DNA from: Leptospirales bacterium
Lineage (GTDB): Bacteria > Spirochaetota > Leptospiria > Leptospirales > Leptonemataceae
Direction of reading: 5' to 3'
NCBI GenBank assembly: GCA_019694685.1
Contig: JAIBBM010000001.1
Coordinates: 124,001 to 188,000, forward strand
Length of the DNA: 64,000 nucleotides
How positions within the stretch are numbered: position 1 is the stretch's first letter; each line of letters starts with the position of its first letter. The translations under genes were made by a program, and so were the position numbers. Below are positions 44,228 through 54,378 of this stretch, piece by piece. Under the pieces are notes generated by a model. That model ran no database searches. It was not told the DNA's origin and worked only from the letters and a program-made list of their open reading frames with translations.

Positions 44228-46924
44228 ATGGCCAAGAAAAGCGGTTTTCGTTCCAAATCCAAAACAGATAAAGGTAAAAAGCAGGTAAAAAAAGCGCCAA
44301 AAGCGGCGCGCCCTGGCAAAGCGAAAAAGCGCCCGGTTCCTAAGAAGACCAGCCGCCCGCCTTCCAGGTTGAGCCCTGCTAAACGGCCGCCACCGCGCAC
44401 CAAACAGCGCGGAAACGCCAAAAAAACAAGAAGGGCAAGAAGGATGGAGGAAAATCCACAAATCGTTCGCACAGACATTCAAGGTGCGCTGCAGAAAGGT
44501 CTTCGTATTGTTCCGGTAGAAATCGATAACCAGATGAAAGAGGCATACCTCGATTACGCAATGAGCGTAATTGTGGGCAGAGCACTTCCGGATGCTCGAG
44601 ACGGTCTCAAGCCCGTGCACCGCCGCATCCTCTATGCGATGCACGCGCGCGCCTGGCGCAATGACAGGCCATTCGTCAAGTGCGCAAAGATCGTAGGTGA
44701 GGTCATTGGTAACTTTCATCCGCACGGTGACGTGGCCGTGTACGATACTCTCGTGCGCATGGCACAGGATTTCGCCATGCGACAGCCTCTCATCGACGGT
44801 CAGGGGAATTTCGGATCGATTGATGGAGACAGTCCGGCTGCTTACCGTTATACGGAAGCGCGCCTCTCCAAGATCGCTTCAGAACTGCTCAACGACATTG
44901 ATAAGAGCACGGTTGACTTCAGCCCCAACTTTGACGACACAAGACAGGAACCGCAGGTTCTCCCTGCTGCTTTCCCCAACCTTCTGGTCAACGGTTCCAC
45001 TGGAATTGCAGTGGGCATGGCCACGAACATCCCTCCGCATAACCTCGGTGAGGTGATCGAAGCTACTCTCGCGCTGATTCAAAAACCAAACATTAGCCTG
45101 GAAGATCTGACAAAGTACATTCCAGCTCCGGATTTTCCAACTGCCGGCATCATCATCGGCGGAGAAGGATTGAAATCTGCCTATCTGACAGGCCGCGGTT
45201 CATTCAGAATTCGCGCCCGGGTTGATATTGAAACGGATAAGAAGGGTCGCGATAAAATTCTCGTGACGGAAATTCCTTATCAGGTGAACAAGAAGACTCT
45301 ACTCGAAAAGATTGGAGATCTTGTTAACAACAAGGAAATTGAAGGGATCACGGATATTCTCGATCTGTCGGATCGTCATGGAATCCGAATCGAAATCTTC
45401 CTCAAAAAAGATGCAAACGCTCAGGTAATCCTAAACCAGCTCTACAAGCAAACACAGCTGCAGATCAGCTACGGCATCAACATGCTCGCTCTTGTAGACG
45501 GCAGCCCCAAGGTAATGAACCTCAAAGAGCTTCTGCAGGTATACGTTAAGCACCGCAAAGAGATCGTTGTTCGCAGAACGCAGCACGACCTGGACGAAGC
45601 AGAAAAACGCGCGCATATCTTGGAGGGTTTGAAAATCGCCCTGGACTTCATCGACGAAGTCATCAAGATCATCCGCTCTTCGCAGACAGTGGAAGAAGCA
45701 AGAACGCGTCTGATGACTCGCTTCAAGCTCACCGAAATTCAGGCAAATGCAATCCTGGATATGCGTCTGCAAAAGCTCACGTCTCTCGAATCCAAAAAGA
45801 TCATTGAAGAACTTGAACAGCTTCGCGCTACAATCAAAGACCTCAAAGACATTCTCAAAAGCGACGATCGTCAATTCAAGATCATCTCCTCAGAATTGGG
45901 CGATGTGAAGAAAGCTTACCCTGGAAAACGCAAGACAGAAGTAGATCACAGCTCTGTAGAAACCACGAACTTCAACGTGAAAGATCTGATCAAAGACGAA
46001 CAGGTCGTCATCAGCATCACAGAAGATGGATTCATCAAGCGCACAGCTCTGGATACTTTCCGCCGCCAGCATCGCGGAGGCAAAGGAGTCAAAGGTGCGA
46101 ACCTGAAAAACGAAGACATGATTCGTCTCGTGTCTACGGGATCCACTCACGATACTATGCTGTGTTTCTCAAACCGCGGCAAAATCTTCGCCGTGCCCAT
46201 GCATGAAGTTCCGGAAGCGGGCAGAGAAGGCAGAGGAAAGTCTCTCAAAGCAATCCTCAGTCTGGGTGCAGATGAAAAGATCACTGCGATCACGAGCGTT
46301 CGCGGTTTCTCAGACGAACTGGCCATCGTAATGATCAGCCGCGAAGGGATCCTCAAGAAATCGGATCTCAGCGTTTTTGCTTCCACTCGCAAAGGTGGAA
46401 TCATCGCGATCAATCTGCGCAAAGAAGATGAACTCATCAACGTGCGCCTGGTAAGTCCAAAAGACGACATTGTCATCGCCACGAAAGAGGGAAGTGCCCT
46501 TCGCACAAACCTCGCGAAGATGAGAAGCCAGGGTAGAAACGCCGCAGGCATCATTGGCATGCGCCTGGAAAAAGGGGACGAGGTGATCGGCATGGATGTG
46601 GCCAGAAAAGACGCTTCTCTCATGGTAATTTCTGAGAAAGGTTTTGGAAAGAGACTGCCGTTCAATCAACTGCCGGCGAAAGGACGCGGTGGGAAGGGTA
46701 TGACCTACATCAAAATCACGGACAAAAACGGGCCGGCCATGGCTGTGGCGACTGTGAAGGAAGACGATGATATCATCGTCGTTGCAAGAAGCGGCATGGT
46801 GATTCGACTCAGCGCCAAAGAAATCCCGGCACTCGGAAGGCCTACAGTGGGCGTTCGAGTTGTGGACATTTCTGAGGGAGATCGAGTGCGAGACGTTGCT
46901 GTACTGAGCGACGACGCGCCTTAG
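44228..46924 (+). CDS. gyrA: DNA gyrase subunit A with lysine-rich N-terminal extension
   Basis: Type IIA topoisomerase A subunit, 898 residues. Core: [36 protein letters not shown], catalytic Y208 in RYTEARLS, then the C-terminal beta-pinwheel with a GyrA-box-like HRGGKGVKG (near residue 615), which favours gyrase over topoisomerase IV. The first 72 residues are an extra tail with 19 Lys, 12 Arg and 10 Pro but a single acidic residue, like a histone H1 tail. Without it the core is about 826 residues, a normal GyrA length. gyrB is not in the window. Confidence 0.93.
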   Translation: MAKKSGFRSKSKTDKGKKQVKKAPKAARPGKAKKRPVPKKTSRPPSRLSPAKRPPPRTKQRGNAKKTRRARRMEENPQIVRTDIQGALQKGLRIVPVEIDNQMKEAYLDYAMSVIVGRALPDARDGLKPVHRRILYAMHARAWRNDRPFVKCAKIVGEVIGNFHPHGDVAVYDTLVRMAQDFAMRQPLIDGQGNFGSIDGDSPAAYRYTEARLSKIASELLNDIDKSTVDFSPNFDDTRQEPQVLPAAFPNLLVNGSTGIAVGMATNIPPHNLGEVIEATLALIQKPNISLEDLTKYIPAPDFPTAGIIIGGEGLKSAYLTGRGSFRIRARVDIETDKKGRDKILVTEIPYQVNKKTLLEKIGDLVNNKEIEGITDILDLSDRHGIRIEIFLKKDANAQVILNQLYKQTQLQISYGINMLALVDGSPKVMNLKELLQVYVKHRKEIVVRRTQHDLDEAEKRAHILEGLKIALDFIDEVIKIIRSSQTVEEARTRLMTRFKLTEIQANAILDMRLQKLTSLESKKIIEELEQLRATIKDLKDILKSDDRQFKIISSELGDVKKAYPGKRKTEVDHSSVETTNFNVKDLIKDEQVVISITEDGFIKRTALDTFRRQHRGGKGVKGANLKNEDMIRLVSTGSTHDTMLCFSNRGKIFAVPMHEVPEAGREGRGKSLKAILSLGADEKITAITSVRGFSDELAIVMISREGILKKSDLSVFASTRKGGIIAINLRKEDELINVRLVSPKDDIVIATKEGSALRTNLAKMRSQGRNAAGIIGMRLEKGDEVIGMDVARKDASLMVISEKGFGKRLPFNQLPAKGRGGKGMTYIKITDKNGPAMAVATVKEDDDIIVVARSGMVIRLSAKEIPALGRPTVGVRVVDISEGDRVRDVAVLSDDAP

Positions 46925-46967
46925 ATTTTTTCTTTACACGCGCTGGAACGCACCTACGTTTCGGCGC

Positions 46968-47537
46968 GTGAGGGATGTCTTACAGGAATCGGTCCTTGTG
47001 CTCAATACGAGCATGATCGCCATTGACATTTGCAGCGCCAGAACCGCGATTCTGGAGATACTGCGCAACATCGCCATCCCAATCAAAGAATCAGAGGACC
47101 TGGTGCGCTCTGAAAAGCTCACTCTTCATGTGCCGCGAATCATCGCACAGAGAAGTTATCACAAGATCCCCAGGTACGATCAGAAAACTTCCAAGATCAA
47201 CATCATTTATAGGGACGATCAGACATGCTGTTACTGCGGCGTGCGATTTCCAATTCCTGAACTGACTGTAGATCATGTGATTCCACGATCCAGATGGAAA
47301 AAGATTACCGGAGAAACACCACCCTATGATTTCAATTCCTGGTGGAATCTCGTAACTGCGTGCAGGAGATGCAATTCCGTAAAAGCAAATCGACTCTTGC
47401 AGGAAATTGGCTGGAAGCTGCAAAAGAAGCCGGATAAACCAAAGAATACTGGACTGGTCATTGCCAGACAAAGAGCAGAATCTCTGGGCTGGATGGAATA
47501 CTGCAGAGTGAATGTCCGGCTGGTGGAAAGCGTCTAA
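46968..47537 (+). CDS. HNH endonuclease-domain protein
   Basis: A 189-residue protein with a clear HNH/zinc core: CCYC (C87, C90), TVDHVIPRSRW (D102, H103), NSWWNLVTACRRCNSVKANR (N127, C132, C135, N136). The N-terminal 80 residues (HVPRIIAQRSYHKIPRYD) match the stand-alone bacterial HNH proteins often annotated as housekeeping or DNA-processing nucleases. The GTG start sits inside an inverted repeat (CACGCGC at 46937-46943, GCGCGTG at 46964-46970). The ATG at 47013 is an alternative. Confidence 0.85.
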   Translation: MRDVLQESVLVLNTSMIAIDICSARTAILEILRNIAIPIKESEDLVRSEKLTLHVPRIIAQRSYHKIPRYDQKTSKINIIYRDDQTCCYCGVRFPIPELTVDHVIPRSRWKKITGETPPYDFNSWWNLVTACRRCNSVKANRLLQEIGWKLQKKPDKPKNTGLVIARQRAESLGWMEYCRVNVRLVESV

Positions 47538-47559
47538 CGATGGTTATGCGCGAGACCAG

Positions 47560-47580
47560 GCCTTTACTATTGTAAAAGGC
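47560..47580. terminator. Hairpin between convergent HNH and rhomboid genes
   Basis: Stem GCCTTTA/TAAAAGGC (one bulged base), loop CTATTG, overlapping the rhomboid stop codon. Position suggests termination of both convergent genes. Confidence 0.5.
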
Positions 47581-48367
47581 GATAGCCGCGCTTCACATCA
47601 AAAGTAAACTCGCTCGCGCAATTGGGACACCGATAGCGCCCAAATTCAGTGGGCGCAATGGGCAACGCACACGCCGGGCAGTAAACTGTGGGCTTCGATG
47701 ATCCACGCGTCCGCCGAACTCTGGCGTGAAAGCTGTCTAGAAAACCTGCGGCCTTGAGCAAAAGACCTAGAATAACTCCACCTATGAGACCCCCGACATG
47801 CGCCGCATAGGCAACGTGCGTTGGCAAAGCAAGTGCGAGAATTGCCCAGAGTAACTGACCTGCGAACCAGAATCCAATGGCCCAAAACGCATTCATCAGA
47901 AAAGGACCTGATGCGGAGGCCTCAGAATCTGCGGCCAAGAACAAGTTCACCTTCACGTTCGGAAAGAATACTAAGAAAACCCCGAGGATTCCTGAGACAG
48001 CTCCGGAAGCACCTACGACTGGAAGAGTTGATTGCAGGTTCATCCATGCGTAGCAAGAATCCGAAATCACTGCAAGAATCAGGTAAAGGAGAACAAACAT
48101 GAAAGGGCCGACCACGTCTTCAACGCCTGGTCCAAACATATACAAGAAGATCATGTTTCCAATGAGGTGAAAAATGCCGGAATGCAAGAATGTTGAAATC
48201 ACCGAATCGATGAAAGAGAATCGGGCAGGGACGAGACCAAACGATTTGATGATATTTTCGCTGTCCAGGGCAGTGAAAGCGTAAGCCAGCACGGATATGG
48301 CGATCAGCGCATATACAGCCAACGGCGTGGAGAATCTGTGCTTCCCTACCGGCTGAAAAAACAGCAT
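47567..48367 (-). CDS. Rhomboid-family intramembrane serine protease with C-terminal zinc ribbon
   Basis: A 266-residue polytopic membrane protein. Catalytic S121 in GASGAVSG and H190 in AHVGGLIGG, with FLHSGIFHLIGNM (H62, H67) in the second helix. After the last helix comes a basic linker (HARVRRTRGSSK) and a zinc ribbon CPAC/CPNC (C230, C233, C247, C250). Cleaves membrane proteins; the ribbon probably recruits substrate, nucleic acid or metal (inference). Confidence 0.9.
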   Translation of the reverse strand: MLFFQPVGKHRFSTPLAVYALIAISVLAYAFTALDSENIIKSFGLVPARFSFIDSVISTFLHSGIFHLIGNMIFLYMFGPGVEDVVGPFMFVLLYLILAVISDSCYAWMNLQSTLPVVGASGAVSGILGVFLVFFPNVKVNLFLAADSEASASGPFLMNAFWAIGFWFAGQLLWAILALALPTHVAYAAHVGGLIGGVILGLLLKAAGFLDSFHARVRRTRGSSKPTVYCPACALPIAPTEFGRYRCPNCASEFTFDVKRGYRLLQ

Positions 48368-48386
48368 TGATTCTTTGGCTCCGCTG

Positions 48387-48404
48387 GCCTAACCACTGTT
48401 AGGC
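48387..48404. repeat. Short perfect inverted repeat between rhomboid and dedA genes
   Basis: GCCTAAC-CACT-GTTAGGC, 7-bp arms and a 4-base loop, in the 53-base gap. No T-tract follows on the minus strand. It may be a weak terminator or processing site. Confidence 0.4.
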
Positions 48405-48420
48405 GCCGCGCTTGATCCCA

Positions 48421-49050
48421 TCATTCCGGAGCATTTGCAGACTTGCGCCTGCCCCACAAAAACTTTCCTACGAAGAAAGCAATCACAAGGGCAATCAACA
48501 AGACCATTCCATGCTCAACGCTACGAACCGTGTTGATCACTGCCTCGAGTTCGTGTCCAAACAAGAAGACTACGTAAGTGATAGTGGGCACGCTGATGAG
48601 CGCTGCCATTCCATCGTAAAAAAGAAATACTCTAAACGGAAGATGCAGAGTCCCTGCCGTGAAGAAAACGGGAGTGCGGAGTCCAGGCATAAAGCGCGCG
48701 GCAAAGACGATCTTGTTTCCGTGCTCATGAAACCTCTCTCGAATTGCGGCCAATCGCACGGGAGAAAGCACCCGTTGAAAGAACGGAAGCTGAGTCAATC
48801 GCAGGCCTAACTTGTGCCCCAGAAAGAAGATGGTCCCGTCTCCTATCATTACGCCCGCAAAGGCGACGGCGACCATTATGTGAATGTCAGCGAGTCCCTT
48901 GTAGGCAAGCACACCTGCAGTAAAGAGAACCACATCTTCCGGAAGAGGAAGACCAAATCCACAGAGGAGGAGAATGAAGAATACAAACAGGTACGGGAGC
49001 GGCCCAGAGAAATTCTGGACCACCCCGAGCAACGAATTGAGTAAATCCAA
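48421..49050 (-). CDS. DedA/SNARE-associated family membrane protein
   Basis: A 209-residue membrane protein, probably a lipid-carrier (undecaprenyl phosphate-type) transporter as proposed for DedA proteins. Marks: GFGLPLPEDVVLFTAG, AGVMIGDGTIFFLGHKLG and FAARFMPGLRTPVFFTAG with the conserved Arg. It starts with TTG directly after the TGA of the aldolase gene. An in-frame stop excludes any earlier start. Confidence 0.9.
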   Translation of the reverse strand: MDLLNSLLGVVQNFSGPLPYLFVFFILLLCGFGLPLPEDVVLFTAGVLAYKGLADIHIMVAVAFAGVMIGDGTIFFLGHKLGLRLTQLPFFQRVLSPVRLAAIRERFHEHGNKIVFAARFMPGLRTPVFFTAGTLHLPFRVFLFYDGMAALISVPTITYVVFLFGHELEAVINTVRSVEHGMVLLIALVIAFFVGKFLWGRRKSANAPE

Positions 49051-50106
49051 TCAGGCTACCGTGATATCTTTATTCAGGTAAATATCCTGAATAGACTGGA
49101 GCAGCTGAGCACCTTCCTCGAATGGACGCTGGAACGCTTTGCGACCAGAGATCAATCCCATGCCGCCTGCGCGCTTGTTGATCACTGCAGTGCCAACCGC
49201 TTCTGCGAGGTCAGAAGAACCCTTAGATTCCCCACCAGAATTGATCAAGCCAGCGCGGCCAGAATAGCAATTCAGAACCTGATAACGAGTCAGATCGATC
49301 GGATGATCCGTGGAAAGATCTGAATACACCTTCGGATGAGTCTTGCCATGTTTGGTTGCGTTGTATCCGCCGTTGTTTGTAGGAAGCTTCTGCTTGATAA
49401 TGTCTGCCTGGATCGTTACGCCCAGGTGATTTCCTTGAGAGCTTAAATCCGCGGAAGTATGGTAATCCACACCATCCACCTTGAACGCGTTGTTTCGCAG
49501 GTAGCACCAGAGCACTGTAGCCATTCCAAGTTCATGTGCGTATGCGAAGGCTTCAGAAACCTCAACGATCTGGCGACGGCTTTCATCCGAACCAAAATAA
49601 ATGGTTGCTCCAATGGCAACAGCACCCATGTTCCAGGCTTCCTTGATTGTGCCGAACATCACTTGATCGTACTTGTTCGGGTAGCTTAGAAATTCGTTAT
49701 GATTGATTTTCACTAGAAAAGGAATTCTGTGAGCATACTTGCGCGCAACCGAGCCGAGCACGCCAAAGGTACTGCATACAGCATTGCAGCCACCTTCGAT
49801 TGCCAGCTTTACAATGTTTTCTGGATCGAAATAGATTGGATTGGGCGCGAAAGACGCACCACCGGAATGCTCCACTCCCTGATCCACCGGCAGAATGCTA
49901 ACGTATCCACTACCACCGAGGCGGCCGTGTGAGAATATCTGCTGGAGAGAACGCAAAACCTGCGGCGATCTGTCTGACTGAGTCCAGATTCTGTCTACGA
50001 AATCCGGCCCGGGCAGGTGAATGGTTTCTTTTGCTACTTTTGCTTTATGACCCAGGAGGGACTCTGCCTGCCCACCCAGGAGTTCTCTAACTTTTGCGAG
50101 ATCCAT
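49051..50106 (-). CDS. fbaB: Fructose-bisphosphate aldolase class I (DhnA/FbaB type)
   Basis: A 351-residue glycolytic aldolase of the archaeal/FbaB type, splitting fructose 1,6-bisphosphate by a Schiff-base lysine. Visible family segments: [59 protein letters not shown] and [16 protein letters not shown] near the end. GGAG lies eight bases before the ATG. It reads into dedA with no gap. Confidence 0.92.
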   Translation of the reverse strand: MDLAKVRELLGGQAESLLGHKAKVAKETIHLPGPDFVDRIWTQSDRSPQVLRSLQQIFSHGRLGGSGYVSILPVDQGVEHSGGASFAPNPIYFDPENIVKLAIEGGCNAVCSTFGVLGSVARKYAHRIPFLVKINHNEFLSYPNKYDQVMFGTIKEAWNMGAVAIGATIYFGSDESRRQIVEVSEAFAYAHELGMATVLWCYLRNNAFKVDGVDYHTSADLSSQGNHLGVTIQADIIKQKLPTNNGGYNATKHGKTHPKVYSDLSTDHPIDLTRYQVLNCYSGRAGLINSGGESKGSSDLAEAVGTAVINKRAGGMGLISGRKAFQRPFEEGAQLLQSIQDIYLNKDITVA

Positions 50107-50164
50107 TGCATGAACTCCTTTTTTCTCATCATTCTACACCCGGACAAAGGTAGTCCAGCGAAAC

Positions 50165-50749
50165 TCAGTTTTCCTCAGGACTCAAAAGGCCTTCCGCGGT
50201 GATACCTTCGTTTTCCTTTCTGGAGTAGATCATGATGTCTGTTTCGTCAGGCACTTCTTCCATGCGAGACTCTGCAATTTCGACCTGCGATTTGTAGAGC
50301 TTGATGTATACTTCGCCAGTGTCATAAAGAGAATGAGTCTCTTTAATCTGATTGCCTGCTTCTGTTGTGCGCGGGGGAAGCGATTTCTGCAAGACAGGCT
50401 GAGCCAATTTGTAGGCTGTCTTCAGGTTTTGCTCATAGATCGTTGTGCGATCCGGACTGTTGCGAATCTGGATCTGGACAATATTGAGCCTGTCATTCTG
50501 GAAGTAGAACGTAAGCTGGTACGGACTTTCATCTGGCATGATGTCGCGACCCTCTGATTCCGGTACGGTCGCGCGAATGAACTCGGTTCTCTCTGAAACC
50601 AGATAACCTTCCTTCTCGAGAAGGCCTTTCACATCTCCTCTGTTCTTCCCCCATACAAACAAATGAAGGGGTGGTTTGTCTGGATCGGGTCTGTGCTTCC
50701 CGCAAGAAACAGCAAAGAATAGAACTGCAAGGCACAGGGTGAAACGCAC
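50165..50749 (-). CDS. Lipoprotein, function unknown
   Basis: A 194-residue lipoprotein started at the GTG at 50749 (AAAGG upstream), giving a signal that ends FFAVSC (C16). The mature protein is charged, with ESPYQLTFYFQNDRLNIVQIQI and a long helical stretch. No family recognised. The open frame upstream of the GTG lies in the leader of flhF and lacks an export signal. The 126 bases between this gene and flhF are the shared divergent promoter region; I see no clear -35/-10 there. Confidence 0.6.
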   Translation of the reverse strand: MRFTLCLAVLFFAVSCGKHRPDPDKPPLHLFVWGKNRGDVKGLLEKEGYLVSERTEFIRATVPESEGRDIMPDESPYQLTFYFQNDRLNIVQIQIRNSPDRTTIYEQNLKTAYKLAQPVLQKSLPPRTTEAGNQIKETHSLYDTGEVYIKLYKSQVEIAESRMEEVPDETDIMIYSRKENEGITAEGLLSPEEN

Positions 50750-50875
50750 GTCGCAACCTTTGGTTTCCACTCGACGGTATACAATCAAAAAAGACTGAAA
50801 AAAGGCGCAAAAATCCAGCAAGACTACAAAAACAATTGCCAGCACGGCAAATGTGACATAATACAGAAAAATCGC

Positions 50876-52051
50876 ATGAGATACGAAACACTGCGCGGCC
50901 CCAGCATTTCCAGACTCATGTCTGAAATGAGACAAAAGCATGGCTCAGCCGCCGTATTGATCAAACAAAGAGAAGTAAAAGAAGGCGGGCTACTTGGCAC
51001 GGGGTTGCTTTCCCGAAAGATCTACGAAATCCACTACATGGTTCCGGAGAAATCCGTTGAACAAACCGCAAGCAAGAAAGTGAGACCGGCCGAATTCACG
51101 AAGATCAGCAGACAGGAGCTTGCGCGAAAGTTGAAGCCTGTTTTCGAAGATGAGTCTCTGCCCGAAACTGCAGCGCAGATAACTCCCGCCATTCCAACGC
51201 CGCAGGCAATCTCCGAAGCAAAACCAGAAATCAAACTGGAGAGAGAAAGCACTCCACAGTATTTTCTAAAGATCCGCGCACAATTACTTGGTGCGAAGCT
51301 GAGTGCCACTTACGCCGATTCAATCATCGCACATTTAGAAAGCAATCTCTCAAAGAACGACAGGGCGCAGCCTCAAAAGGTAGAGCAAAAAGCGTTGGAG
51401 CGACTTGCGGAAACGATTCGCACAGTACCAGACATTGCGCCTCCGAGAGGAGAAGCGCGCGCAGTCATGCTCATTGGACCCACAGGAATGGGGAAGACCA
51501 CGAGCCTCGCCAAACTGGCTGCCCGATATTTCTTTTACGAGAAGCGTGAAGTATCCATGTACAGCCTGGACCGATACCGCCTGGCAGCCACCCAGCAACT
51601 GCGCATGTATGCGGATGTGATGAAACTGCCATTCCACGCTCCCATGGGTCCCTCGGAATTTCGCGAACAAACCAGCCTGGATCCTGCCGAGCTGCTTTTG
51701 ATCGACACATCTGGAATTGGATACAGGGACGCCAAACGCCTGGCCGAGCTGCAAGAGCTGGCAGAAGCCTGCGCAGTCAGGCTCGAAAAACACCTTGTAT
51801 TGTCCGCCAATGCGGATGAGTCTACTCTTGAGGCAATTTTTGCCGCTTACGATGCGGTTGGCTTTGATAAAATCTTGCTAACCAAACTGGACGAAAGCGA
51901 ATTTATCGGCACTTTTATAGAGTATGCCGATAAGGTGAACAGACCGTTTTCATTCGTTACAAACGGCCAGGACGTCCCGGCAGATCTCATTGGCCCAGGC
52001 CCGGAAGATCTTGCAAGGATACTGTTAAGAAAGGAAGCTGCGACCAGGTAG
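50876..52051 (+). CDS. flhF: Flagellar biosynthesis GTPase FlhF (SRP-family)
   Basis: A 391-residue SRP-type GTPase that sets flagellar position and number. Basic, variable N-terminal B domain, then NG domain: LIGPTGMGKTTSLAKLA (G1), SLDRYRLAATQQL, LLLIDTSGIGY (G3, usually DTAG), LTKLDES (G4) and the closing FVTNGQDVPADL. First gene of flhF-flhG-orf-fliA-flaG; flhG begins 9 bases downstream. Confidence 0.93.
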   Translation: MRYETLRGPSISRLMSEMRQKHGSAAVLIKQREVKEGGLLGTGLLSRKIYEIHYMVPEKSVEQTASKKVRPAEFTKISRQELARKLKPVFEDESLPETAAQITPAIPTPQAISEAKPEIKLERESTPQYFLKIRAQLLGAKLSATYADSIIAHLESNLSKNDRAQPQKVEQKALERLAETIRTVPDIAPPRGEARAVMLIGPTGMGKTTSLAKLAARYFFYEKREVSMYSLDRYRLAATQQLRMYADVMKLPFHAPMGPSEFREQTSLDPAELLLIDTSGIGYRDAKRLAELQELAEACAVRLEKHLVLSANADESTLEAIFAAYDAVGFDKILLTKLDESEFIGTFIEYADKVNRPFSFVTNGQDVPADLIGPGPEDLARILLRKEAATR

Positions 52052-52060
52052 GTGTGATTT

Positions 52061-52996
52061 ATGGAGCAGTTGGATCAAGCCTCGACTCTGCGCCGCATGG
52101 CAAATCAGATGGATCGAGGAAGCACTGCGGTACTGGAAAGGGACATGGAGCACGAAAAACAGCCGTCTCATGAGACACCGCAGCGCACGAAAGTGCTGAC
52201 GGTCACGTCCGGAAAAGGTGGGGTCGGTAAGACTACCGTGTCCGTGAATCTTGCAATCAGTCTGGCTCGCGCTGGAAAGAAAGTTCTGTTGTTTGACGGA
52301 GACCTGGGTCTTGCAAACATCAACGTTCTTCTTGGCATCATTCCAGAACACAACATCTACGAAGTACTCAAAGGCAAAAAGAAGCTTCAGGATATCATCA
52401 TTCGAACGTCATACGGCATTGATATCATTGCTGGCGCGAATGGAATCTCTCAACTCGCAAACCTCAGCGATTCGCAGCGCGAAAACTTCCTCGAAGGTCT
52501 GCAATCTTTGATGGGCTATGACATCATGCTCATCGACACTGGAGCAGGCGTCGGTGCAAATGTGATTGGCCTTGTTCTTCCCGCAGATGAAATTCTTGTA
52601 GTAACGACTCCAGAGCCCACTGCAATTACAGACGCATACGGCATGATCAAGAGCGTTGTTTCGCACGGGCCAGGTGGTAAGATCAAGTTGATTGTGAATC
52701 GGGTCCCGGATGCAGGCGAAGCGAAAATGGTCGCAGACAGACTCATCAGCATTTCCAATCAATTCCTGAAAGCCAGAGTGGAAAACCTCGGCTTCATTTT
52801 CGAAGAAAGCTCGGTTCAAAAAAGCATTCGCAGCCAGCGACCATATGTTGTGCTTTTTCCGAACGCGAAGAGCAGCGCCTGCATCAAACACATCGCTGCT
52901 CGCCTGATCAATGCTCCGGTAGAAGAAGATAGCGCGGGCATATATCAGTTCTTTCAGAAAATGATGAATTTCAGTTTTCGCGGCAAAGACGACTAA
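52061..52996 (+). CDS. flhG: MinD/ParA-like ATPase FlhG
   Basis: A 311-residue ATPase that partners FlhF in controlling flagellar number. The N-terminal DQASTLR (residues 5-11) is the FlhG DQAxxLR motif that stimulates FlhF. Deviant Walker [28 protein letters not shown], and LIDTGAGVG. The C-terminal helix (about 290-305) may be the membrane-targeting amphipathic helix. The 10-base spacing to the next gene indicates one operon. Confidence 0.93.
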   Translation: MEQLDQASTLRRMANQMDRGSTAVLERDMEHEKQPSHETPQRTKVLTVTSGKGGVGKTTVSVNLAISLARAGKKVLLFDGDLGLANINVLLGIIPEHNIYEVLKGKKKLQDIIIRTSYGIDIIAGANGISQLANLSDSQRENFLEGLQSLMGYDIMLIDTGAGVGANVIGLVLPADEILVVTTPEPTAITDAYGMIKSVVSHGPGGKIKLIVNRVPDAGEAKMVADRLISISNQFLKARVENLGFIFEESSVQKSIRSQRPYVVLFPNAKSSACIKHIAARLINAPVEEDSAGIYQFFQKMMNFSFRGKDD

Positions 52997-53005
52997 CCTC
53001 CCGAT

Positions 53006-53476
53006 ATGGGCCCGATCCTGAAATTCACGGCCGGGTTCGCCATCGCGGGCTTCCTGATTTCGCTCCTTTTCGGGTGGATTGGCGGCAATCGTCCCATCAA
53101 TATCATCATCACAGCTGTTGTTTGCGCGCTTCTTGGCGGGGCCATAGGTGCCGGGACGTTTCGATTTCTAGAATCCCGGGTTCCTGAAATTCTGGCCCTG
53201 TTTCGCAAGCCTGAAATGCCCCAGGCCGCAGAATTAGAATATGACAATGAATCACCGGGGTTTGAGTCGCCGCTCAGTGCAGGCGATTCTGGCGGATCCG
53301 TTGACGAAAGCGATTCACCTCCGCAAGTATCCACGTCCACAGGTAGCATGCCTACTCCGTCGGCAGCTCCTGCGGCATACGGCGATCACATTCTGGTCAA
53401 CAAAGTGAAGATCAAGAATGAACCGAAGCTAATGGCGGCAGCAATCCGCACACTTCTTGCGAAGGATGAAAAGTAA
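53006..53476 (+). CDS. Membrane protein of the flagellar regulatory operon, function unknown
   Basis: A 156-residue protein with two hydrophobic helices (about 7-24 and 32-52), an acidic, Ser/Pro-rich linker (about 75-120), and a short conserved-looking C-terminal segment HILVNKVKIKNEPKLMAAAIRTLL. Its position between flhG and fliA suggests a role in motility regulation. I know no named family. Confidence 0.7.
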   Translation: MGPILKFTAGFAIAGFLISLLFGWIGGNRPINIIITAVVCALLGGAIGAGTFRFLESRVPEILALFRKPEMPQAAELEYDNESPGFESPLSAGDSGGSVDESDSPPQVSTSTGSMPTPSAAPAAYGDHILVNKVKIKNEPKLMAAAIRTLLAKDEK

Positions 53477-53481
53477 AAACA

Positions 53482-53509
53482 GTGTTTTGCTTGCTAACCC
53501 ACAAAACAC
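53482..53509 (+). promoter_or_regulatory. Hairpin upstream of fliA
   Basis: Arms GTGTTTTG and CAAAACAC around a 12-base loop, in the 51-base gap between the membrane protein gene and fliA. It may tune fliA expression within the operon, or act as an mRNA processing or weak termination site. Confidence 0.4.
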
Positions 53510-53527
53510 ACTGCATGGTGACGTAAT

Positions 53528-54325
53528 ATGTCCAGACTCTGGGATAAATACAAGGACAAAGACGAAACCGAGCTCTGGCGTCGTTATCGCAAAGAAGCAA
53601 ACCGTGAGATCCGCGATTTCCTCGCGGAAAAGTATGCTCCCCTTGTGAAATACGTTGCGGGCAAAGTCGCCATTGGCATGCCGCAAAACGTTGAGTTCGA
53701 TGATCTGGTAAGCTATGGTTCTTTCGGACTCCTGGATGCAATTGAAAAGTTCGACCCGGATCGTGACATCAAATTCAAAACGTATGCGATGACGCGTATT
53801 CGCGGAGCCATCTTCGATGAGCTTCGCAGCATTGACTGGATTCCTCGTTCTATTCGTCAGAAAGCTCGCCAGGTAGAAGAAACAATCGCAATGCTCGAAA
53901 ACAAACTCGGGCACACAGTAGAAGACGAAGATATTGCAAAAGAGCTGGGCATTTCAGTAGATGAGCTTCAGTCTCTTCTCACAAAGATCTCAGGCACAAG
54001 CATTGTATCCCTCAACGATATCTGGTATCTTGGAGACGATAACGACGAAGTCTCCTTCATGGAGACCCTTGAATCTCCCGCAAACCTGAACCCTGATTCA
54101 CTCATAGAAAGAGAGGAAATCAAAAGCGTAATCGTGGAAGCCATCCGTCATTTGCCGGACAAAGAAAAGAAAGTTATAGTTCTTTACTATTATGAAGACC
54201 TCACCCTGAAAGAAATAGGGGAAGTCCTTGAAGTCACAGAAAGCCGAATTTCTCAGCTCCACACCAAAGCAATCATGCGTCTGCGCGGTAAGCTCATGCG
54301 CATGAAAAATGCCCTGAAAAAGTGA
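53528..54325 (+). CDS. fliA: RNA polymerase sigma-28 factor (FliA/WhiG)
   Basis: A 265-residue flagellar sigma factor. Region 2: [41 protein letters not shown], with [18 protein letters not shown] as in FliA/WhiG. Region 3: [21 protein letters not shown]. Region 4: [41 protein letters not shown]. Directs late flagellar and motility promoters; a matching promoter stands right downstream, before flaG. Confidence 0.95.
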   Translation: MSRLWDKYKDKDETELWRRYRKEANREIRDFLAEKYAPLVKYVAGKVAIGMPQNVEFDDLVSYGSFGLLDAIEKFDPDRDIKFKTYAMTRIRGAIFDELRSIDWIPRSIRQKARQVEETIAMLENKLGHTVEDEDIAKELGISVDELQSLLTKISGTSIVSLNDIWYLGDDNDEVSFMETLESPANLNPDSLIEREEIKSVIVEAIRHLPDKEKKVIVLYYYEDLTLKEIGEVLEVTESRISQLHTKAIMRLRGKLMRMKNALKK

Positions 54326-54378
54326 CTTCCCTCGGATCTTCTGACCGGAAACTTTAATCTTTTTTCTTAACGTACTGT

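Noticed and set aside
43769-44725. A 318-codon minus-strand frame across the thiolase start and gyrA tail
   Set aside because: It overlaps two better supported genes, is Arg-rich with no domain, and only reflects the codon bias of the opposite frames.
46968-47537. HNH protein as a homing or mobile nuclease inserted after gyrA
   Set aside because: No intron or intein signs in gyrA and no flanking repeats; codon use looks like the neighbours. A resident housekeeping HNH protein is more likely.
48387-48404. Resemblance of GCCTAAC...GTTAGGC to integron attC ends
   Set aside because: The consensus end boxes match, but the 4-base centre leaves no room for the inner attC boxes, no cassette array or integrase is present, and GCCTAAC occurs at other unrelated places.
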